Below, one piece after another: positions 38,601 to 49,700 of a stretch of DNA of 64,000 nt (position 1 is the first letter of the stretch; every line of letters begins with the position of its first letter). The position numbers and the translations under genes were made by a program. The stretch is from NCBI RefSeq assembly GCF_000699445.3, contig NC_067200.1, positions 8,182,450-8,246,449 on the forward strand, given 5' to 3'. The notes beneath the pieces are model-generated. The model made no database searches. It saw nothing but the letters and a program-made list of their open reading frames with translations, and was not told where the DNA came from. Source of the stretch: Schistosoma haematobium. Lineage: Eukaryota; Platyhelminthes; Trematoda; Strigeidida; Schistosomatidae.

Positions 38601-41600
38601 GAATCTCGCGGTCTGCGAAGTCAAATGCTGCTTTTAAGTCAAGAAAGACCACCATTGTCGGACGCCGATAAGTATGCCTGTGTTCTAGAATCTGACGAAT
38701 GGTGAATATGTGGTCGATGCAGCCACGACCAGGTCTGAAGCTAGCTTGATTCTCTTGTGTTTGCAGTTCACGAGTCTTACTTAGGCGTCTGATAATTATC
38801 GTGACTAGTATTTTAGATATTATATTAGTTAAACTAATCCCTCTATGGTTGTCACAGGATGATTTCGACCCTCACTTATATATTGGGACGATGAGTGATT
38901 GTGACCAGTCAGATGGGATAACGTCTAACTCCCAGATTTTAGCTAAAATATTAGTCAACCTAATCGCTAAAATTGGACCACCATCCTTAAAGACCTCTGG
39001 AGCCAATCCATCTGGACCAGCTGCCCTTCCTGGTTTCAGATTAACTATAGCCTTTTGAACTTCAGCAAGAGTTGGGGGACCTACTTCAATGTTCCATTCA
39101 CACTGTCTGGGAATGGAGGGTAGTTGTAGAGTAGCTGAAGGCCAGCTGAACTGTTCTCTGAAATGTTCCGCCCATCGTTCTAAACGTCTGGACTGAGAGC
39201 AGATGAGAGTGTCGTCTTTTTCCGATATAATCTCACTTACACTTGACTTATTAATTCCAGTTTCTTTTATTAGTCTGTAAAGCTGTCTTGTGTTCCCTAT
39301 AGCCGCCGCCTTTTCCATCTCTTTTGCTTTCGCTGCCCACCACTGAGATGGTGGAGAAGATTTTTAGCTCAGGTGGATGATTTTGGTGGAGTTTTGTTCT
39401 CTGAGCTGGATGGTTTGAAGTTTGTGCTGATGATGTCGTTCAGAAGAACGATGAAAGCTCCACGACCAAACCATCCAGCTCAGAGAACAAAACTCCACCA
39501 AAAATTGCCCACCACTGCTCACGGTCGTTTCTTAGACTTTTGCTTAACCTAGATCTGATTTGTTTACGCTCTTCATCGCGTTCAGAACCTGATGGGATGA
39601 GTTTGCGAGAATCCATCAGTGTGATAGACCTTGAAGAAATCCATTGGTTCTTTGTAACTCTGTGGTTTAAATCACTGATAGATGTCACTGCTGTTTCCAC
39701 AGCAGTTTGTATGGCTTTCCAAGCAACATCTGGGTCAACCTCGTTTTCAGAACTACCTAATTGTGACCTCAGTTGTTCCTGGAACCTACTTTTGGTTTCC
39801 TCGCTACTCAATTCAGTTCTAATGGGTCTTTTTACTATGGCTTTTTTACGTCCAGTGAGGCGCAAGCAGATGCGTGCCCGTATTAGGGCGTGGTCGGAGT
39901 CCAAGCAGGTACTCCAGAATGAGCGACAATCTTGTACCGACCCTCTCCAACGATGACTGATGGCAATATGGTCTATTTGAGTCCATCGTTGGTTTGGTGT
40001 AGGGAATCTCCATGTTAGACGATGTCTCTCCTCATGCTTAAAATTTATGTTTGCTAAAAATAAACGATTGTCTGAGTACAGTGGCAGCAGAAGATCATTT
40101 TCTGTTTGCTGTCCCAGAATAATAAAATACGCATCTAAATTCTTTCCTGTTTGGTTTAAGCTACCTATCTGGGCATTAAAGTCACCTCTTATGAGTACTA
40201 TCTGATTGTTTAGCTTTCTGAAGAAGTTCAGATAGCTTTCTGTAGATTTCATCTTTCACTTCACCCGAGCTGCAGTCAGTGGGAGCGTAGGCAGAAACGA
40301 AAAAAAGGTAACGACGTATGTCCTTATCCTTCCGAGTTCTTACGGAATCTTTTAGCCGAACAGCGCTGTTAGGACCCGAGAAACATAATGAATGGTAATT
40401 TTGGGATCGTTTTATGGACCAATACTAAACGTATATTTTTATCGTATAATTGTTAAATAACTAAACTATTCATATTCATCTTCCTCTTATTATAAGCTTT
40501 ATTTTGACCCATAAACTATTATTATACGTCTTACCATTCTTGAGTTATACCCAGTATATTAATTACTTCCTCCTTCATTCACAGCCACATCTGGCTAATC
40601 CTTGTACAAATGTTGTTTCATATTTTATTGGTACGTTGTAGTCTGCTTAATTGGTATATAAACAGAGTATGTTCGAAATATAATGATTCATATTGCAGAG
40701 GCTGAAACCTGTGTTCTGGACTTAACTGTCTGGGCTAGGCAGGAAGCAGGGCCAATCAGGACTCTACGTTGCTCGCACGTGTTTACGCGTCTTTGATCCG
40801 ATTGATAAGTCACTGCTCTCTAATCGGTGGTCACACGTTTTAACAAGCAAATAGACAGCTGTTAACGGGGGTCCACTCCAGTAGTGCTTGTTCCGCCCTC
40901 ATGCTTAGTGCTATGCCTACGTGAACTAGCCATCGGATCTCCAGGTACATGGAGGGTGTATCTCGTTGGCTCTCCGTTTTTCCAAGGTAAGGTCAAGTGA
41001 ATGACCACACTAGGATCCTGTATGCGTGTTTCGGAGACACAGCATACATCAATGGTACGAGATTCTAGGGTTTCAGCCAAGGAGCCCTGCTGACCAATTT
41101 GACATAGTGTGTGTACGTTGAAGGCTCCAATGTGTAGTTTGGAGCGAGGTTTCAGTAGACCTGGGACAGTGTTTTGCGCACTAGAATCGTTGGCTGTGGT
41201 GACACTTGAGGAGGAAGCCGAAAGAGGAAGTTTAGAGTTGAAAGTCGATGTAGGACGAATAATAGAAATTGAAGAGGGAGGTTGATTATGAATACAGTGG
41301 TCTTGAGTGCTGTTAGAGGTATGAGGGCGGTTATCACTTCCCGGTTGCCCACACCGTGGAAGGGTTCTTCTGGAGGTACCTGAAAAGGAAATTGGATTAG
41401 AGGTGGTCTTAGTGACCTGAGAGTGTGACAGCAATGCCCAAGAAACATCTGCTTGAGGTCGGTCACACACGACCTTTTTATGAGTAATCTTTGGGTTAAT
41501 TCCGTACTTGTTGAGATCTTACCGCCGGAGATGGATATCCGTGGGATAAGGCGAAGTGTGTATTTATAAGGTCGACTTTTTCTAACCCCACCCCTCCTTG

Positions 41601-44600
41601 TGGTAAGGTAGCGTCGCTGTCATGCTGGTTGTCTGAAGGAAACACCTTACTGCTGTCATACCTCTGTACAGTCAGAAGTATGACTTCGCCTTCGGTCCTT
41701 GGGTTTGTTGCTTTTAGTCTTACCGCTCTTCAACCGACCTGTCTGATATGGTAGGACTTTGAGCAACGGTTGTTCCAGCCAGTATAGGTCGGTTGCTTCA
41801 TCACGATAGGCAAGCCCGACCACCACGTCAAGGTAGCAACCACGGTCGTGATACCCAGTGAGTTCTAGTCCGCTCGTAAATTCTATCGGGTATGTCCGCT
41901 GGCCTATCAAAATCAACACCATCGTCTTCAATTACCAGTATCTGCTGAATGTTTTGCGGGATACGTCTGAGCAACGATTGATATAATTGACGTTTATCTA
42001 CTATACGATCCCCCAATTCATCTGTCATGTGGCGTTTCAATTGAGGCGGTGTGTGTTACCTAGCTCTACATTGGCTAAAAGTTGATCAGGTGTCTGCTAG
42101 TCAGTGAAATATGTAACACGAATGACCTCTCTTTTTAAGCAATGGTGTGGACAGTCTGGATACGGCTTTGAAATGAAGTCAGGCACTTGCTCAGTAACGT
42201 CGCCCGCAGCAACGAGTTTGCGTAACTAAATTTGGTACTGTGACTTGTGATTCTGTTTGCAACAAAAGGCTTTCTAAACGAGCAAACCAGAGTTCAGCCT
42301 TTTGAGGGTTAAGTACAGGCAAATGTGCAGAGATGGCACGCTCGGTAATAGACTCAGATTAAATGTTTGGTGAATTTCCAAGTGACATGATACGAATAAA
42401 TAATAAGAATAGCAATAATAATGAGCTGATGATTGAAATATACAATATGAAGACTCAACAAATACAACATGAAATATATATAAGAGACTCACCGAAAATG
42501 AAAATCTCATTTTAAGTTTAAATATGCGACAATACAGCAATAATTCCAAAGGAACGATTTGTTGAGTGGATTTATTATGATTGTCAGTGAATTGTTGATA
42601 CTTGTAATAGTAATTCCTATGTGAAATTCTTCATGATATGATTGGAGAATGCGCAGCAGACGTCGTAGAGAAATGCGTGCTCCGGTTGCGAGTCACCAAC
42701 TTTGTTGAGGTCACTTTCTTCTAATCTGACTCCAATAAATACTATACCGTTAAATGAGTAGTTAACCCAGGCTTAATCGCCTGGTATAATTATGGATTTA
42801 CTTGAGATTATTCAAAATCCCGAACACCAGTTGTGGAGATAGTTTATTGTTAAAGATTAGTAAAATCCGCAAGCATGCAGGAAGCAGGCACATAGGGAAA
42901 CGAGTGGGTGTGTATGTCAATGTTAAATATCCGTATATAATCATGAGTGTTAACTGGTTGTGGATAAATTATTGATTGACTGTGTATTACAACCAATGAG
43001 AGAATAGATTGAAGATGGATGTGCAGACTCGCGTTCAATCTGTTTAATATATAATTTTACATAGTGTATTAAATGTCTAAATTACAGTGAGTAGAGAAAT
43101 ACTAACGTAGTTGTATGGACGGGCGTCCTTCAATATTTTGATGAAGAATAAATGAATGGTAACAGCTGGGAATTATTTATGGACTATTATTACACGTATT
43201 CCTGTTGGATAACTATTAAGTGACCATATTTTACGTATATTCAAATTCCTTTTCTTATAAACTTTCATTTGACTCGTGGACTAATACTATACCACTTTCT
43301 ATTCTTAAGTTATTCCCAAGTTATCAGTTACAGTCTCTCACACTCACAGCCAGTTTGTGGCTTGATCTTGTGCGATTATTATCTTTTACTTTATGCGGTC
43401 TGGCCTGCTGGTGTATAAACGAAGTACGTCTGAAATACATGGTTCATACGGTGGAAGCTGAGATTGTGTTCTGAACTCAAACGGACAGGCTAGGCGAGAA
43501 GGACCAACAAGGACTGTGGGTTGACTCTAGTCTGCTCGTACTGGTTAACGCGTCACTGGATAGGCACAGTGCCAAGGTTGTATAAGTCGGTGTTCTGGTT
43601 GACAATTTAGTATCGTGATATTCGACGAGGCTTAGGACATAACAAATAGGATAGGCAATGCACACACATGCGCTCATATGAAGACAGTCAAAATGTTGAT
43701 GAGCAAATGACTGATAAGGTCAAAATATGACTGAAGAAGAATGAATAAATTGATCTGTTTGGATGCTGGAATCACTCATATGTTCTTGACATGGTACTAG
43801 ACTCTACAAAGTACCTATCAGAATAAACCATTCTTTTTTGTTTCATGCTAGTTGTAATCTTTCCATTGTTTTCCTTTAGTACTTATCCAGTTTCTAGTGT
43901 TTTTCATTCTGTCGTTTATTCCATTTTCTTTTGATAACATTTTCGTAGCGATTCTGTTTTCTCTGGAAATTACGTAATAGGGCATCGAACTGGTAAGTTA
44001 ACGTGTTATTTGTGCGTAACAATGAATTAAATTACAATTCGTTTTAGTCTAAAATTATTTTCCATACGTTCACCCATTAGAAGTTTAGTGGATTGGATTT
44101 TCAAGATTTTCGTACTGTGTTTCGTCTGTATTTCATATTTTTTTAATGTTAGTTAACCAGTTGTTTTTGGTGGAGTTTTGTTCTCTGAACTGGATGGTTT
44201 GGTCATGGAGCTTTCATCGTTCTTCTGAACGACATCATCAGCACAAACTTCAGATAGAAGTGAAGTGTTCGAATTTCTCCATATGTGTTTCACCAGTTGT
44301 GCTGCAACAATAATGTCTCAGACTATGTAACTGCTGTACCCATGTTCACGAGGAACACTAGTTCCTGAAGGATTGCAAGTACAGGTTACCGACGTACACC
44401 AACAAGCATGAGGCGTTGATTCAGACTATCCTCTCGACTAATTACAGCCATCTAACTACAAAACATGCGTTTGATGTTGAGTCACTTAAACGAATGACCA
44501 ACTTCATTGATAGGATTACATTCATTTGATCGAAGACATCCACCAACAGATACTTTTATTCTGCACATTTTATCCAGTTTCTAAGGTCATACATATCTCG

Positions 44601-46675
44601 CTGCCACCACGTGTAATAAAGCGTACTTTGTGAGTGGAAACATCTAACCCAATCATTTGAATCTTTGCTGAGATTTTGTTAAGATGACATTCACAATTCC
44701 TTTCTATTTACCTTTCTGTTTTCTTCAACTCGAGCGTTTAAGCCTTCTTCTACCATTCATTCCACTTCTGACTAGTGTTACATACTACTTATGTTGAAAG
44801 ACGTAAGTAGCATACACCACAATATAAATTTCAATCAAATCTACATCACATGTTCATCAGATGTACTTGTCACAACACAGTTTGATTAAATTACAAAATT
44901 TGTGCAATGTTGTTAACATTGGTTGTGTGAAATCAATTTCTACTCTCCCCCTTTCCTAGTTGCATATCATTCAGGTAGCAGTTTAAGAAAATTTCCTAAT
45001 CAAGCTATCGCTAATCATTCTGGTCGAACTGCACTGTTAAAAGTTAATCTGGTCGATATTGGAAAACAGTTCATTCAACACGATTCCATGTTTTCAAAGT
45101 CAGAATCAGAAACATCATTGGAAGGGGATAAAATTCTTGTTAATTCTGAACCAAATTTACGTTTAAAACCAATAATTGGTAAAGACCCAACACCAGCTAT
45201 ACTTGGTCTATGGACTCCTATCGTTGAAAATGTAGTTAGTGAAATGGGACGTTTGTCAATTTACGGAGATTCGGATTGTTTAAGTTCTACGCATTTAAGT
45301 TCAAGTATGTTGTTTTTGCCTTTTTGTTATCCTATGATTCTTTCACCTACAGATAACAATAAATGAAATGGGAGTGTGTAAATGAAAACAATTAAGATTA
45401 TGTGAGTACAGTGAGTAAGTGAATATGAGGTAAAACAAAAGAGAGACATGTAAAATAGGATTTAACCTCAAACGGTAAATGAATATGCTTAAAATAGTAG
45501 TCTATGTGAAGGTCTATGCAATTCACAGCAGTGTTATCTCCTGCTGTGTGATTCATTGACGATATACACTTCGTGCGGTCGACCAGACCTTACTGTACAG
45601 ATGGATGATTTGAAATGAATAGAAAAGTTCAATGACCAAACTGAATTTTAATGCAGACAAATCATAAACGTTTTTGCATATTTCTCCTTCCTTACCTAAA
45701 ATAACCACATATAACCGGAGACCTTGAATAGGAAATAATTTATTTCCTCCAACAACGTGCCTCCTATTTTGATTTCTCACCGTTCAGTTTTGAGTTGGTA
45801 TTTTCGCAAAAGAAATGTGACGTCTGGAAGCGCACTCCACCGACCTACCAGTCACCAGTCCAAGATGCCAATATTAATCAAAATAGGAAGTATTGGCGTA
45901 TTGTTTAGTGGACAATTTATGTCATGTTAATAAATGTATGATTCAACATGAATTGTGATTATTTTTTTATGTGATTCTAAAACTCATTCATGTTGATGGT
46001 ATTGGGACGAACCAACTAAAATGAAGGAAGCGAGTTTTAGTTTTTTTGCCTATATTACTCAAAACGTTCCTAATCATAACAGAATAAGTTTGATTTCTTA
46101 ATATTTCCAGTCAAATAGAACACAGCGTGGTCAAATAAATAACTTATTATGAACGGGATCTGGGTTGTTATGTGGATTTCAAGATTCCTGCCTTATAGCT
46201 CGTGCCAGTTTGTGCTAGGAACCGTATACCTAAATCTTTAATCTTGACCCTTTTCAGAAACAATGTGAGGTCTTTTAAATATCTTTAACTCAGATATCTA
46301 GTCCACAAGACAGTGAAGCAACGTAAGGAGATGCGGTCCCATGATATCCGGTGACGAACAAAAGATTCATACGCCATTTGTTTCCTCAGGAGTCTGGAGC
46401 TTATGGGTACAATGGGTATAGAATTAGGATTTTCCAACTCCCCGAAATGGACTCTTCGTATCCACCAACTCGGTTAAAGTGCCAAACATTCGCTTTGCTT
46501 CCTCTTAACTTTGTAAACAATTTCAACACCCTCAATGCGAGAAGTCAGTGAATAGGACTTCTCTGACAGTGGCTGCACACGCGCGGTCATGTGAGAGTAT
46601 TTCTATAGGGAGTAGAGACTTTCCCCACCCTCGACCGCACCAGGGCATTCCGGTGCATCTGATATTCTTATGTAT

Positions 46676-46741
<66 letters not shown>

Positions 46742-49700
46742 TTATGTATCAGTCTATTATTATTATTTTACTACCAAATGTCAAATTGGAACACTCAAAT
46801 AACAATTTCATCCACTCTGGATCATTCTTATTTAAAAACTCCCAAAACAATATATCCTAGTTACATAAAAAACACCATAACACAAACAGGAGCTCCCATT
46901 ATATAGATAATTATGTCATTTATAATGCAAAACTGAACAATAGGTATATAATTAATTGTCACTTACAAGGACGGTAAAACGCATATATAATGGTAAGTGA
47001 CTGTGGAATAGTCTTCAACGTTTCGTCCTTTATACTCATCCTGTTGTATCTAATGCTCATCTCCAGTGTTTAAGTATCGCTCAAAATGTTCTATTTCTTT
47101 TTTCTCTCTGTAAATAAAGATTGCTTTTGGCTGTTAGATGCATTACTTCAATTCTCAACCAGTAGTATGGGACGAATCCCACGAATTTTAATTGAACAAA
47201 TGTTGACACCGAATACCGATGTCTGGTTTGATTCTTCTCTGACAGCACCTTCACGTGCAAAAAGTTTGTTCAATCCACCTTTTCTAATATATGTTTTTTT
47301 TCATATTTGAAAGCCATTGACTAAACGTTTTCGTGTAGGTTGTTTAGCAACTGAACCATCTTTGTGAGTAGTTTGGACTGTGATCGAATATTTTGTTGCT
47401 TCAATTCTCTATATTGTTTGACATACTGCCCTCTATTTGCTATATGAACACCAATATAATGTTATTCAACTAATCGAAGTGAAGCATATTGAACGGCGTT
47501 ACCCTTGATTCTTCATTTATCTAGAGTTAAATATGCTTAATAGTTAGTTATTGTACGCACTATATTGTATTTGTTTGTGTGGTTGTAGAGGTGTGTGGGC
47601 GTCTCTCACTACCCAGATCCCGGCATTCTGGAAGGATATTTATAAAGATACCTGAAAACAAATAAATTGGAATAAATCTCGTTAACCTGTGAGCAATTGG
47701 TAGTAGCACAAAGTTACATTCATATATAACCTAACTTGAGTGGTTCTTGATGCGTTAGCTTCGTACATTTGAGGCTTTTTCGTCATTGACATAAATCCTT
47801 AAGGTATAGAGAGATGTTCGTTTTTTATGGTTGACCCTACGTTTTTATGAAAAAATGTTGTATCGTTCCAAATGCTGTTTGGATTAGAGGAACACCTTAC
47901 TGCCGTCACTCTAGTATAGTCGATAGTATGGATTCACCCGTAAACTTTGATTCACTGCTCTTAGTCTTACGGCTCATCAACTGATCTATCTCATATGGCA
48001 GAACAAGTGATTCAGCAAAAATAACAGGATTTTGTTAACTTCATTATGTAAACCTGAACATCACCGAATCGTTCTCGTTAGTAATGAACATATATCTTCA
48101 TTATAATCACGCTTTAATTTGACCGGTGTTTATGTACTTCTCTATTTTTATTTTATTTTACAAGATTCTCAATTAAATCTGTATAGTAATGTGATAAAAA
48201 AGGAATGGGATTCATCTACGTTGAATACTAGTTATCTACCACTTGAAGCATATTATTCTGTTAAATCATGTTATATCGCTCCAACAGCTTCCATATCCAT
48301 AGATAAAGATGAACCAAATGAGTAAGTTTGAATTATCATTGTTGTTTCTTTTCAAAGGTTAGATGGATTCAACAACTAAATCGAGTAGTATCAACACACT
48401 TACACAATGGTTTTTTCCCAATAAATACACGGACATTATTATTATTTTTATCATTGGGTTTATTCAATATTATTTTTTGGCAATATAGACTTTTCAGCGC
48501 AAAGTATTTCAACAAGCCTCCTCTTATTTCGTTTTCGAACCTGATGATGAATACTGAGTGATATCCAGTTAGATGTTAGCAGTTCAGCAATCAACATCTG
48601 AATAATGTTCACTCTTTTCAATGCATATTGCCAACCACCACAATATCTCTGATTGTTCTGTTTTGTAACTTGTTCAGCGAAATGTCGTATACTTTTCATA
48701 AACGCCACTTATTTAAATATATCTACATGAACGGAAGAGGTAGCACAGATTTATTCAAGCAGGCCGCCTACAATCACTTTTACTGTATTCTCAAATAATT
48801 GAAGTATTTGGAAGTTATTCATTAATTGTATTCTGTCTTTTGGAATAGAATACTGTAGGAGAGAATTTCGGGCTGCTTATTGAATTAACTCTGTCTCAGA
48901 TATGGTCTCTAGTCCCCTTAAACTTAAATTAAATAGAAAAAATATTATGGTCGTTTGTTTCATTTAGTTTCTTCGACAATTTAAAATGATTTCGAATATA
49001 CTTCAATAAACTGACAAAATATCTAACCATATCATGAATGTTCGTAATTCCTAGCAGCATAAATCCTGTTACTCTTGAAATAAGGCAACAATAGTGACAA
49101 GTACCTTTCATCAATAAGTTCTGCTATTCGAACTTTCTAAGATTATTCTGACTAAACCAGTTGGACTTTATATGAGATTTGGTAATTCTCTATGGTTGAT
49201 ATTGTCTCATGACATCTATCTGCAGATTTTATTGTTTAGTATATGTAACTAGCAGTGAAATACAAGGAACAAGTTTCGTACCATTTAGGACTCGTCGACT
49301 CTCGTATGTATCTGCATCGCAGTGTTTATGTTCACATTGAGACTTAAGTATCAACCATGAGCAATTACATACGCTTATTCATCATTTCTTTAGGCCGCTT
49401 TGAACAAGTCATTAGCTTAATGGTTAACGTGTTCTCCGATTAAAACGATAGCTACTTTGTTGCAGTCTAGATGTGAACATTTTTATGCATTGAAATTCAT
49501 GCGCGTCAATCCGATAAGCCTCCAAATCAGACGAAAATTGCTTCTTGGATTGTATTCCACCGCTAGTCGTATTACTATATCTGCTAAAGCAAATAGATGA
49601 CAGTTGGTCTGTCGACAATTTTCTGTCATAAGATTGTTGAATTTGTTTACTGTAATATATCTCACGTAGCACAACTTCATCATTCCAGTTATAATTCTGA

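Larger units (their letters stand above)
37677..41848 (-). mobile_element. RTE copy B, interrupted by two insertions
   Basis: Close relative of A and C, antisense in S1P intron 17. N-terminal frame 40862-41470 is open and longer than in A. Endonuclease parts are at 39440-40252, RT at 38872-39318 and 38077-38655, C-terminal domain at 37813-38067. Interrupted by a 160-nt fold-back insert (39346-39505) and a solo LTR (40367-40845). Stops: TGA at 38872-38874 (shared with C) and TGA at 38077-38079 (shared with A and C); the A/C endonuclease stop is AGA here. The last part of the coding region and the 3' UTR are missing beyond 37677. Confidence 0.9.
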
